Shown piece by piece: positions 54,047 to 64,000 of a stretch of DNA of 64,000 nt (positions are counted from its first letter, which is position 1; every line of letters starts with the position of its first letter). The notes under the pieces are model-generated. The model saw nothing but the letters and a program-made list of their open reading frames with translations, ran no database searches and was not told where the DNA came from. The stretch comes from Paludibacteraceae bacterium (GTDB lineage: Bacteria; Bacteroidota; Bacteroidia; Bacteroidales; Paludibacteraceae): the NCBI GenBank assembly GCA_017477325.1, contig JAFUWV010000002.1, positions 62,001-126,000 on the forward strand, written 5' to 3'. Both the position numbers and the translations under genes were made by a program.

Positions 54047-54162
54047 GATAATTTTGATTTAATAGTTAGTAATATTTTGTGTTTCTATTATTTATTCACC
54101 ATTCCGGTGACTTTTGGTGAGACAGGCAGGTAGTCAACCTACCTGTCCCTAGTAATTAGAAT

Positions 54163-55062
54163 TTATTGTTCCGGAGTATAAGTTCTGTCTGCGCAGAATT
54201 GGAAAGGTTTCTTTCCACTTTCCCATGCCAGATAACCTTTGCAGTTTACAAGAGTAAAGCTGCCGTCTGCTGGATTGTAATATGCACTGCCGGGAGTACT
54301 TGTATAACTTGCCCAATCAAGATATGCACCTAAGTTTGTGGTAATAACTTCCATTTTCTTCATACCCGGGTGAGCAGGGTCATCTTCGTTGGTCAGCAAA
54401 AGAGCAATAGCAGCATGACCATACTCATTTGTGCCCTCATAGCCTAAACCTGCACACAAGAATACATTGTCATCATCTTGCAATGCAAAGAAATCCTTAG
54501 TAGAACTATCTGCTTTGTAACTTGTAGAATTCATCTTGTTGCTATCATAGTCACGCTTTGTGCAAATAGGAGTATGCTCATAAGTCTTCGGACCTTTATA
54601 ATTTGCCCATGTATTACCCCATTCATCACCTTGATAACTCCACTCGTCAGCTGTACTTGTTATAGTGTAAAGCACATCAGTACGAATATTATTATCAGTT
54701 GATGACATCACTTGAACAGAAAGTGGTTTAACTTTAGTTGCTTTATCAACCACAGTGATGGTTGTTGAGCCTGCCTTTATACCTTTCACACTTACTGTTG
54801 TTCCGCTCACCTCTGCTACTGCTACTTCCTCGTTGGCTGACTTAACGGTGTAACCACCATTACCTTGTGTGATTTCTACAGTCACTGTCAAGCCCTCGTT
54901 TACTGATACTGAACTCTGAGCCAATACCAATTCTACTGCATTCTCAGGATCTACATTTGTTCCTCCTTCATTGTTTTTAGGATTGCATGAAGCAAAACCG
55001 ATTGTCAGTACAATGGCTGACATAAAGAAAGCACTCGCTTTCATAATTACATTCTTTTTCAT
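54163..55062 (-). CDS. Lipoprotein with bacterial Ig-like domain
   Basis: A 299-residue lipoprotein (signal ending GFASC, Cys26 from the first ATG; an ATG six codons in gives Cys20). The N-terminal half is a Big_2-like domain (about 45-120; VNEGLTVTVEITQGNGGYTV, VSVKGIKAGSTTITVVD). The second half (about 130-299) is unrecognised and rich in Trp, Tyr and Asp, possibly a ligand-binding domain. In the PUL context it may be a surface glycan-binding protein next to the GH16 enzyme (inference). The gene is separated from its neighbours by about 100 bp on each side. Confidence 0.65.
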   Translation of the reverse strand: MKKNVIMKASAFFMSAIVLTIGFASCNPKNNEGGTNVDPENAVELVLAQSSVSVNEGLTVTVEITQGNGGYTVKSANEEVAVAEVSGTTVSVKGIKAGSTTITVVDKATKVKPLSVQVMSSTDNNIRTDVLYTITSTADEWSYQGDEWGNTWANYKGPKTYEHTPICTKRDYDSNKMNSTSYKADSSTKDFFALQDDDNVFLCAGLGYEGTNEYGHAAIALLLTNEDDPAHPGMKKMEVITTNLGAYLDWASYTSTPGSAYYNPADGSFTLVNCKGYLAWESGKKPFQFCADRTYTPEQ

Positions 55063-55148
55063 GATTGATTAATTTTGTTGGTTGTTAATATTATTTGTTG
55101 ATTAAGTTGTCTTCACAATCTCTATTAGCTTTTCGCTATTCACTATTA

Positions 55149-56627
55149 CTATTTTTCCAATATTATCGCTCCGTCTGCGGGCAGTCTCTGCTTCTGATAT
55201 ACACGCACGTAATCAATGAGATACTCTGCCGGGAACAGCGAGTTGTCTATTGTGCCGCCGTTGTTTCCTCCCAATGCCAGATTTAGCCACAAGTAATGAC
55301 CAAAACCTGCAGTGTGGTACAAATAAGGATTCTCGTAGTTGCCCTGATGACCGTTGTTGTACATCTTTGATGTCTTGGCGTCGTTCATCAGTTCATCATC
55401 AAGGAATATCTGCAACTGCTCTTCGTCCCACTCCAGTACCCATGTGTGGAACTCATTTCTCCAATTCGGGTTCTGTGTCTCAAAATAACTCATTGGTTTG
55501 CTCGAACCGTCCCATACAGCCTGCCATGCAGTTGCACTACCCCAAGCAAAATTGGCGAGAATCTTCTCTCTGTAGTACTCCATTATGTCCAATTCACCGT
55601 TGCTCGGCCAGCTGTATTTGTTACCCACTTGCCATATTGCAGGCCACATGCCGCCGCCTGTCGGTATCTTAGCACGCACTTCCACTCTACCGTAGCAATA
55701 TACGAAACTCTTCGATGTCGTCAACGAAGCAGATGTGTAATTATGCGTCTTGCCATCACTGCCCAAATGATTCCTGAATGCTATAATATGCAGATAACCA
55801 TCCTTCGTGAACGCATTTTCTTTGCTCTTCGAATAGAACTGATTCTCATTATTACGAATCTTTTCTCCCTCTTCAAACGACCACACCTTCGTCAAGTCCT
55901 GATTGTCTTCGTTAAACTCTTGTTGGAACACCAACTGATAGTCGCCTATCAGGTTTATGTCTCCTGTAAACACTTCAAGTGGGTCGCTATAAAGGAACAA
56001 CTGCTCTCCGTTATCATCCACCGTTGCCATTGCCTTGAACACATACGTTATGTTCTTTTTCAGGTTGTCAAGTGTGTATGTATCTTCATCACCCTCGAAA
56101 TATACAGTGGCTGCATCTTTCTCTTTCGTGGTCTTCTCTCTCCATGTGAAACCCTTCAGATATACTGTGCGAGGTGTATTCACACTCACCTGCACCGTAA
56201 TCGAATTATCTGTCTTCTCTAAACATGTTATCTCCACCGGATCATGTGTCGTTGCTTCTTTTGTTGCTCCGTAGATATAGTCATCTTCTCCATTCAATAG
56301 TGCAAATGGAGTGAAGTAATACTTTGTGTGCTTGTACAGATTCTGGAAGATGTACACCGTCTCACCTTCGTCAAGTATCACCTCCCTGTTCTTGTCTTCA
56401 CCCTCTGCTTTATAGCGGATACCGCGAATAAGAACCAACTTGTCAGTCGTGATGTCCACACTGCAAGTCACTGCATCAGACTGCACATCTACAACTGTCA
56501 AACTTATGTCCTTATTTCCTTCTGTCGGAGGGTTTGAGTTACAAGTGCTTAAAGTCAACAATAATACGGGTAATGCAAGCATCATCACCCATGAATAAAC
56601 TCGTTTTATCGAACTATTGTTTTCCAT
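55149..56627 (-). CDS. GH16-family endoglycanase, surface lipoprotein
   Basis: A 492-residue lipoprotein from ATG at 56625-56627 (signal ending LLTLSTC, Cys29). Two fibronectin-III-like domains (about 40-130 and 130-225) precede a GH16 catalytic domain (about 230-490) with the ExDxxE motif NGELDIMEYY: Glu345 nucleophile, Asp347, Glu350 acid/base. Also GRVEVRAKIPTGGGMWPAIWQ and WHTWVLEWDEEQL-type strands. GH16 includes endo-beta-1,3-glucanases and endo-beta-1,3-galactanases; the neighbouring enzymes favour a galactan backbone, but sequence alone does not settle it. Its own -7 element lies upstream. Confidence 0.85.
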   Translation of the reverse strand: MENNSSIKRVYSWVMMLALPVLLLTLSTCNSNPPTEGNKDISLTVVDVQSDAVTCSVDITTDKLVLIRGIRYKAEGEDKNREVILDEGETVYIFQNLYKHTKYYFTPFALLNGEDDYIYGATKEATTHDPVEITCLEKTDNSITVQVSVNTPRTVYLKGFTWREKTTKEKDAATVYFEGDEDTYTLDNLKKNITYVFKAMATVDDNGEQLFLYSDPLEVFTGDINLIGDYQLVFQQEFNEDNQDLTKVWSFEEGEKIRNNENQFYSKSKENAFTKDGYLHIIAFRNHLGSDGKTHNYTSASLTTSKSFVYCYGRVEVRAKIPTGGGMWPAIWQVGNKYSWPSNGELDIMEYYREKILANFAWGSATAWQAVWDGSSKPMSYFETQNPNWRNEFHTWVLEWDEEQLQIFLDDELMNDAKTSKMYNNGHQGNYENPYLYHTAGFGHYLWLNLALGGNNGGTIDNSLFPAEYLIDYVRVYQKQRLPADGAIILEK

Positions 56628-56676
56628 TTTTGTGTATCTTTTTGTCATTTTCGTTGCTTTCTTTAGTTTTACGCAG

Positions 56677-56684
56677 CAAAATTA
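56677..56684 (-). promoter_or_regulatory. -7 element upstream of the GH16 gene
   Basis: TAATTTTG on the minus strand, about 50 bp before the GH16 start, with no clear -33 element at the usual spacing. It is within a 257-bp gap otherwise empty of features. Confidence 0.45.
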
Positions 56685-56884
56685 CTACTCATTATTTATA
56701 TAAAGGTTGAAAATATCCCGAATGATTTCTCTTATATCACGAAATGCATTTTTCTTGCAAATTTTCTACCTTTTCATCATATTTTTTCCACCCTGCTTTT
56801 TGCTGCAATAATGCTATCGGTATGCTAAGTGTATGCTATCTCTTCCTACTCTAAAGCACATCTTCTTACTCACTTTTTCATGCC

Positions 56885-58444
56885 CTATTTCTTCGTTTGA
56901 TTCATTTCAATTGTTACAATACTCAGTGCAGGCAACGTCACTTCCACCACACTGCCTTTCTGCTTCATATCCTCAAACTTTTCTGTCTTTACCATATCTG
57001 GTTTATCAAACGTGTTGTGAGCGTTTATTTCATTTGCCGTCAGTATCTCTCCACCTGCAAGCACCGGTCCCCTCCCTATGTTCAAACGCACTTTCTCTGC
57101 TTTCTCGGGAGACGTATTTACAAGAGATATATGCATTCTTCCGCTTTCGTCTGCCGATGCTGTCACACTAACCTGTGGCACTTGTGCACACACTCCTTCT
57201 GCAGCTTTCATCTCTGCTGTCACTATCTCAGCCGGTATATATCTTGCATTCTGATGCACCTTGTACATCTTGAATACATGGTACGTTGGTGTCAGCAGCA
57301 TCTTCTCACCCTTCGTAAGAATCATGGCCTGAAGAACATTCACTACCTGTGCAATGTTGGCCATTCCTATCCTGTCTGTATATTTATGGAAAGTATTCAG
57401 TGACAGTGCAGCCACCATTGCATCTCTCATGGTGTTCTGCTGAAACAGATGCCCGCGTATTGTTCCCGGCTCCTCATCCCACCATGTGCCCCACTCATCA
57501 ACAAACAATTGAACACGCTTCTCCGGATCATACTTGTCCATTATGCTTATATGACGTTTCAATACAGGCTCTATTCCAAGACACTTACCAAGTGTCCACC
57601 AGTAGTTCTCTTGCGTAAAATCTGTAGCACTACCTTTCGGACCATCCCACGTGAACACAGTGTAATAATGAAGTGAAAGTGCATTCATCCTCCTGCCCAC
57701 CTGCTGCATCAATACGTCAGTCCAGTTATAGTCATAGTCACTGGCTCCACTAGCCACCTTAAATAGTGTGTTTCCACTGAAACTTCTGGCATATTCCGCA
57801 TATCTGCGATACAAATCACTATAGTATTCCGGCCTCATCTGTCCGCCGCAACCCCAACTCTCATTTCCTATACCTATATATTTCACTTTCCACGCTTTCT
57901 CCCTACCGTTTTGCCTTCTTAGATTTGCCATCGGGGCATTATCATCTGACGTCATATATTCTACCCACTCTGCTGTTTCCTGCACTGTACCGCTGCCTAT
58001 GTTCATACTCACGTATGGTTCACAACCTAACAACTCACACAAATTCAAAAACTCATGAGTGCCAAACGAATTATCCTCCGTTGTACCACCCCAATATGTA
58101 TTAACTATTGCAGGGCGCCTCTCACGCGGTCCTATTCCGTCCCGCCAGTGATAGTCATCTGCGAAACAGCCTCCGGGCCAACGTAGTACAGGTATCTGTA
58201 AGTCCTTCAGTGCTTGAAGTACATCATTTCTATAACCCTGTGTATTAGGGACATTCGAATCTTCGCCGACCCATAATCCGCCATATATGCACGAACCGAG
58301 ATGTTCTGCAAACTGACCGTATATCTCTACGGGAATTATGTTCTTTGCCTCATCTCTATGAAGCGTTACCACTGTCTCGGCTTTTGCACTTGCCCAAAAG
58401 CACATCGCAAGCATCGTTGCAAATACAATTCTTTGTTTTTCCAT
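56885..58444 (-). CDS. GH51-family alpha-L-arabinofuranosidase, exported
   Basis: A 519-residue enzyme with a signal peptide (about 1-22, SAKAE), so probably periplasmic. TIM-barrel with the acid/base GIGNESWG (Glu195) and the nucleophile FVDEWGTW (Glu317), plus the N-terminal IYGQFAEHLGSCIYGGLWVG and RWPGGCFADDYHWRDGIGP of GH51, and a C-terminal jelly-roll. It removes terminal alpha-L-arabinofuranose from arabinan, arabinoxylan or arabinogalactan. It follows the BNR_4 gene by 19 bp and belongs to the operon that starts at the GH105 fusion gene. Confidence 0.92.
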   Translation of the reverse strand: MEKQRIVFATMLAMCFWASAKAETVVTLHRDEAKNIIPVEIYGQFAEHLGSCIYGGLWVGEDSNVPNTQGYRNDVLQALKDLQIPVLRWPGGCFADDYHWRDGIGPRERRPAIVNTYWGGTTEDNSFGTHEFLNLCELLGCEPYVSMNIGSGTVQETAEWVEYMTSDDNAPMANLRRQNGREKAWKVKYIGIGNESWGCGGQMRPEYYSDLYRRYAEYARSFSGNTLFKVASGASDYDYNWTDVLMQQVGRRMNALSLHYYTVFTWDGPKGSATDFTQENYWWTLGKCLGIEPVLKRHISIMDKYDPEKRVQLFVDEWGTWWDEEPGTIRGHLFQQNTMRDAMVAALSLNTFHKYTDRIGMANIAQVVNVLQAMILTKGEKMLLTPTYHVFKMYKVHQNARYIPAEIVTAEMKAAEGVCAQVPQVSVTASADESGRMHISLVNTSPEKAEKVRLNIGRGPVLAGGEILTANEINAHNTFDKPDMVKTEKFEDMKQKGSVVEVTLPALSIVTIEMNQTKK

Positions 58445-58463
58445 GATTATACTGGTTTTATGT

Positions 58464-59780
58464 TTATTCCATCATAAGCACATACACTCCCTGTGCTTCA
58501 TTTTCCACAACTTTTTCTCCGTCTCCCTGCATCGTGTTCTCAACAAACATTACTATTTTACCCTTCTCCTGCCATAATGTATAATCTATTATAGGCTCCC
58601 ATGCATTCACTGCAAAACTCGTCAAATCCTTGCGTTTCCATCGAGCATTATTGACTTTTATGTCTTTTGTACAATACATTGCAGCCATACCTCCATATTC
58701 CTCTTCTCTAACAAACAGCCATGCTTTCTTGTCTTTAACCAACAGCTTCGGACGCGCTATAGGAATCATCTTTGTCCCACCACCGCTCAGCGAAAACTCT
58801 TGCTTTCTATTGCTAACTTGCTGCATCTTCCATTCTTCACCATCTTTATATATTATTTTGTATTGCGGTACATCCGATTTCTTATCGCACCAATATGTAG
58901 CTATATAAGGATTGTCATCTCCATCCACAGTCATTGATGTTTGATTTATCAACTCGCTACTTTGTGGTATTTCCCATATTTTTTCTGCATTTTCCAAAGT
59001 AATTGGAAGTTCATAGTCAGTCCCATCCGACTTTTTCCATGTCTTTCCTCCGTCATGCGAACATGCATAACACATATCATGATTAGTCTCTACTAACCAA
59101 CTCTCTCTCCATACCCACGAAACATGTATTGTCCCTTGTCTGCTCGTGCACATCTGCCAATATGCACTTCTCTCGCCTTCCCCGTCTATCAGATTGCTTT
59201 GCACTCTTTCCCAATTCTTTTCTTTGAGGTTATACCTATTCATAACCATACTTCCTCTTCCTGAAGCTCCATCTCGGTATACGAACAACAGAGTCGTATC
59301 CATCGGGTAAAACTCAGGATATGTAACCCTCTTTTCTCTCATGCCGGTCATTGGCATTAGCGTGTCTAACTGAAGTGAGTATGGTTCAACTGAACGTGTA
59401 TAACTCAAAGGTGAATCATGATGATTAAAAGCAACATGCAAATAACCGGAGTCATCAACAGCTATTGAGATTGTCCTATGAGCATCAGTTACTTCACCCT
59501 TGTATTGGGTCTTCTGTATGCTCCATGCTGTATCTTTTAAAAACCTTTCACCAAGTGTGAGATATCCATCCTTGTCATAAAAAGATATATATTCCTTTCC
59601 TTCTTTTGTACATAGTGCATCTCGCCTGAATGCCGCGGTATTAACCGATGTGCTTGCGTAACCATCAGAAACATACAAGAGTTGGAAAGATTTTTCTCCT
59701 CTCTTCAAGCATATACTATAAGCACAGATAAGCAAGAGCATAACTATACTAAGCAGTAGATATATCTCTGTTTTATTCAT
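58464..59780 (-). CDS. BNR_4-type seven-bladed propeller protein, possible rhamnose-glucuronate lyase/hydrolase
   Basis: A 438-residue protein with an N-terminal hydrophobic helix (about 7-25, signal or anchor) and a seven-bladed BNR_4-type propeller. Each blade has the pattern ISIAVDDSGYLHVAF, MTVDGDDNPYIATY. The HHDSPLSYTRS motif (120-130) is the marked His pair of the family. The fold is shared by PL24, PL25 and PL27 lyases and by GH145, the last two of which attack Rha-alpha1,4-GlcA caps in arabinogalactan. The next gene upstream, a GH105 fusion, would use the unsaturated product of a lyase. I cannot tell lyase from hydrolase by eye. Confidence 0.7.
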   Translation of the reverse strand: MNKTEIYLLLSIVMLLLICAYSICLKRGEKSFQLLYVSDGYASTSVNTAAFRRDALCTKEGKEYISFYDKDGYLTLGERFLKDTAWSIQKTQYKGEVTDAHRTISIAVDDSGYLHVAFNHHDSPLSYTRSVEPYSLQLDTLMPMTGMREKRVTYPEFYPMDTTLLFVYRDGASGRGSMVMNRYNLKEKNWERVQSNLIDGEGERSAYWQMCTSRQGTIHVSWVWRESWLVETNHDMCYACSHDGGKTWKKSDGTDYELPITLENAEKIWEIPQSSELINQTSMTVDGDDNPYIATYWCDKKSDVPQYKIIYKDGEEWKMQQVSNRKQEFSLSGGGTKMIPIARPKLLVKDKKAWLFVREEEYGGMAAMYCTKDIKVNNARWKRKDLTSFAVNAWEPIIDYTLWQEKGKIVMFVENTMQGDGEKVVENEAQGVYVLMME

Positions 59781-59788
59781 AACTCTTC

Positions 59789-62128
59789 TTAAAACAAATC
59801 ATGAGTCTGAATCTCATCACTCCATCTATGATCTTTCTCAAACTCTTTCCCCCTCCAAACCCGAACAGAGGTCCATGATTGCGCTGCATCTGTCCAAAAC
59901 TCATGTGTGGCAGGCAAACCAAGAGGAAGAAAAACAAGTGACGTCATATACAGCGAACCATTGTTTGTGTACCAGTCAGCTATGCCTGGCTGCTTACCAT
60001 TAAATCCTATTGTCAAGTATTTACTCTCATTAAAGTTCTGCTGACCATCGAACATATTATGCAGTATTGCAGTTAATGCAGCTCTCACTTGACCATTTTG
60101 CATTCCTGCAGGTAATTTCTCTTGCCATGCCATCATGGCAAGAGGTTGCATTGCAGCTGCACGATAAGTTGAGGACCTTCCAAACACAGGAAACGTACCT
60201 TCTGGAGAAATGAAGCGCTCGAGAATAATACTAAAACGTTGTGTGCGCATCAAAGCACGTTCATAATATTTTTTATAGTCTATTCTGGTATAAATATCTG
60301 ACTCTGCCATCGTCTGCAACACTTCAAGATACATCGGATGTAGTACATAACTATTATAATAGTCAAACGCAAAATCCTGTCCATCGCCATACCAACCATC
60401 TCCTACATACCATTCTTCCATCTTCCTTATAGCAGAATTTATTCTATACACATCATACTCTGCTCCTGCTTTTGCAAGAAACGACTCTATTAAAGCAGAA
60501 AATAACAACCAATTGGTATATGGAGGATCTACACGCCTAAGCAATGTAAACTCATTAATATATCTTGCTTTCGTTACACTATCAAGTGGAACCCATAATG
60601 CATCCCATCCGCGGATAAAACTCTCTGCTATATATGCTGCATCTACAAGTGGTTGCCCCTCTTTTCTCCATAATAGATAATCGTTACTTTTCTCATCTAC
60701 AGCCTGTTTATATGACTCAAGTGCCCACAATCGCAGTTGTTTGCGTTGCTTTCCTTCTACAGTATTGTCATCAGGTAAACTCAGCCATGGTGCCAATCCC
60801 GCCATAAGCCTGCCAAATGCCTCCATATATGTTACTCTGACATCTCTTCCGTCCCACGTTGGACTTGTCTCTACCTGCATTGTCTGCTGCAACCGCCCTT
60901 CCGACATATTGCTCAGCACAGGTTCTGCTATATTGTATAATGTCTGAGCCCAAAACTTTCGATCACTCTGTGAAAAGTTCTTTTCATTTTCAATATCGCT
61001 ACTTTCCAAATATCTGACATACTCGCATGCTGCTAACAAAAAAGCCCCAACACCAAAGTTTGCCGTTGATTTTCTGTTCACCACTTGCCCTGGAATTGCC
61101 TTCTCTCCTATTGGCTGTACATATCCTATTGTACCATCTTTCTGTAAAGCTGTTTTACTTAGATAGTTCCAGGCTCTTTTTATAGCTGGTAACGTCTCTT
61201 CCTTATCTAACAAACCATTATTCATTCCCCATAGCAATCCATATGTGAAAAAAGCAGTACCACTTGTTTCACATCCCGGAGCATGTCCACTATCTAGCAG
61301 TGAGCGGGTCCACCAACCCTCCTGTTGCTGACATGACATCACTGCCGCTGACATTTCTTTATACTTATTGGCGAAGAAACTATAGTATTTACTTCCATGA
61401 GGCAGGTCTTGAAGCACTCTTGCCAATCCTGCTAATACCCAACCATCACCTCTCGCCCAAAAGTCTTTTTTGCCATTTTGACTCTTATGCTCGGGATATA
61501 CATATTTTGCGTCACGATAGTATAGGTGGCATTCTTTATCATACATTATGCTGTCCGAGTATTGAATATACTCGTATAACTTATCTAAATACAGACTATC
61601 TCCTGTTATCTTGTATAGTTTCGTCATCACAGGCATGACCATAAACAAACCATCTGCCCACCACCAATAGTCATTTCTTGGTGTATGCATCTCATACTCC
61701 ATCACCTCTCGTGCACGTTTTATCCTCTTTTCATCAGGGAAAATTTGATACAAGTCAGCATAGATCTGAAAACAAATCTGCCAGTCCCCAAACAAGACAT
61801 GTTCATCTGTTTCACCATAATCAAGTCTCCATTCTTGCTTGTTTGTACTCTTTGCTCCCTTCCATTCGTTGTATTCTGCCCAATCTATTGAGTATTTTAA
61901 GTACTCTTCTTTCCCAGTCAGTTTATATGCTTCAATATTGCCGGTATGATATGCAGCATTATCCCAAAATGCACGGACCTTTGAATGGTTATTCTTCTGC
62001 CATGTGGAATTCACTTGCTCTATCATAGAGCGCACTCGCTCTGCTTCACTCTGCTGTTTTGCAGAGATTTTAATACACAGTGTAAAGCTGAGCAACAAAG
62101 TCGATAAAAATAAACATGTGTTTCGCAT
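59789..62128 (-). CDS. GH105-DUF2264 fusion, two glucuronidase-type domains in one protein
   Basis: A 779-residue exported protein from ATG at 62126-62128 (MRNTCLFLSTLLLSF, signal about 1-23). The frame is open to a GTG at 62146, but the promoter at 62149-62179 leaves no room for that start. N-terminal domain (about 25-370): GH88/GH105 alpha/alpha barrel with WWADGLFM (Asp159, catalytic Asp) and WARGDGWVLAGL (224-235); such enzymes remove 4,5-unsaturated uronic acid. C-terminal domain (about 388-773): DUF2264 with WDGRDVRVTYMEAFGRLMAGLAPWL. DUF2264-type proteins have been linked to exo-beta-glucuronidase activity (GH154) on arabinogalactan; I am fairly but not fully sure of that link. The two are usually separate proteins. 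Confidence 0.82.
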   Translation of the reverse strand: MRNTCLFLSTLLLSFTLCIKISAKQQSEAERVRSMIEQVNSTWQKNNHSKVRAFWDNAAYHTGNIEAYKLTGKEEYLKYSIDWAEYNEWKGAKSTNKQEWRLDYGETDEHVLFGDWQICFQIYADLYQIFPDEKRIKRAREVMEYEMHTPRNDYWWWADGLFMVMPVMTKLYKITGDSLYLDKLYEYIQYSDSIMYDKECHLYYRDAKYVYPEHKSQNGKKDFWARGDGWVLAGLARVLQDLPHGSKYYSFFANKYKEMSAAVMSCQQQEGWWTRSLLDSGHAPGCETSGTAFFTYGLLWGMNNGLLDKEETLPAIKRAWNYLSKTALQKDGTIGYVQPIGEKAIPGQVVNRKSTANFGVGAFLLAACEYVRYLESSDIENEKNFSQSDRKFWAQTLYNIAEPVLSNMSEGRLQQTMQVETSPTWDGRDVRVTYMEAFGRLMAGLAPWLSLPDDNTVEGKQRKQLRLWALESYKQAVDEKSNDYLLWRKEGQPLVDAAYIAESFIRGWDALWVPLDSVTKARYINEFTLLRRVDPPYTNWLLFSALIESFLAKAGAEYDVYRINSAIRKMEEWYVGDGWYGDGQDFAFDYYNSYVLHPMYLEVLQTMAESDIYTRIDYKKYYERALMRTQRFSIILERFISPEGTFPVFGRSSTYRAAAMQPLAMMAWQEKLPAGMQNGQVRAALTAILHNMFDGQQNFNESKYLTIGFNGKQPGIADWYTNNGSLYMTSLVFLPLGLPATHEFWTDAAQSWTSVRVWRGKEFEKDHRWSDEIQTHDLF

Positions 62129-62148
62129 AATATTATATTTTGTCACTG

Positions 62149-62179
62149 CAAAATTATCTGTTTTCTAATTTAAAAACAA
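62149..62179 (-). promoter_or_regulatory. Promoter of the GH105-GH51 operon
   Basis: Minus-strand -7 element TAATTTTG (62149-62156) with TTG (62177-62179) 20 bp upstream. It serves the minus-strand genes that begin at 62128. Confidence 0.7.
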
Positions 62180-62250
62180 TACTTCCTGCCTGTATTTAGC
62201 CTTATTCTACCTTATTCGGAAATAAGTAGAACTAATTTTATTGAAGAAAA

Positions 62251-64000
<1,750 letters not shown>

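Noticed and set aside
54120-54145. Possible terminator after the Ig-like lipoprotein gene
   Set aside because: The stem is only about 7 bp and no T-run follows on the minus strand.

Overview
The window reads as a chromosomal segment of a saccharolytic gut-type Bacteroidales bacterium (Prevotella/Bacteroides relatives; I do not assign a genus). Grounds: a SusC/SusD pair with a hybrid two-component regulator, Bacteroidales-specific families (DUF5686, DUF3316, GldB-like lipoprotein), C-terminal tails of the type IX secretion kind on several surface proteins, and repeated promoters of the Bacteroidetes form TAnnTTTG with an upstream TTG/TTTG about 20 bp away. Every recognised gene up to about 62.1 kb is on the minus strand; the last one (a GH2 enzyme, cut by the window end) is divergent.

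Layout. (1) 0.4-12.8 kb, core genes: CoA-transferase; an operon rbfA - lolE-like permease - lipoprotein - xerD - DUF5686 protein; rpmH (short, easily missed); MATE transporter - DUF3737 - MalY/PatB-like PLP enzyme; class II fructose-bisphosphate aldolase. (2) 13.1-18.2 kb, an AT-rich accessory island: a TPR/HTH membrane regulator followed by a small exported protein, two unknown lipoproteins, an S41-like protein that has lost its catalytic serine, and an orphan 45-residue reading frame resembling a surface-protein tail. (3) 18.3-22.8 kb: operon tsaE - DUF3316 - S41 peptidase - lolD - gldB-like, then a small lipoprotein. (4) 22.9-64 kb, a large polysaccharide utilisation locus (PUL): outer-membrane barrel, hybrid two-component system, SusD, SusC, two CotH-family proteins, OmpA-family protein, calcineurin-like phosphoesterase, two IgGFc-binding-like giant surface proteins, GH43, three beta-helix surface proteins, Ig-like lipoprotein, GH16, GH51, a BNR_4 propeller enzyme, a GH105-DUF2264 fusion, and the divergent GH2.

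How the PUL genes fit together (inference): GH16 plus a GH43 of the exo-beta-1,3-galactanase kind, GH51 arabinofuranosidase, GH2 galactosidase, a BNR_4 seven-bladed propeller (the fold of the PL27/GH145 enzymes that remove rhamnose from glucuronate) and a fused unsaturated-glucuronyl hydrolase/DUF2264 protein together match stepwise breakdown of type II arabinogalactan (plant arabinogalactan proteins). Between the enzymes and SusC/D lies an unusual block of surface and secreted proteins (CotH-type kinases, phosphoesterase, IgGFc-like adhesins, triplicated beta-helix proteins), which is the least explained part of the window.

A second theme is repetitive DNA: degenerate 7-bp tandem repeats occur at gene ends, in leaders and even in frame inside tsaE and the DUF3316 gene, and 9-bp tandem repeats fill the leader of the CoA-transferase and, as an inverted array, the gap between the aldolase and MATE genes.
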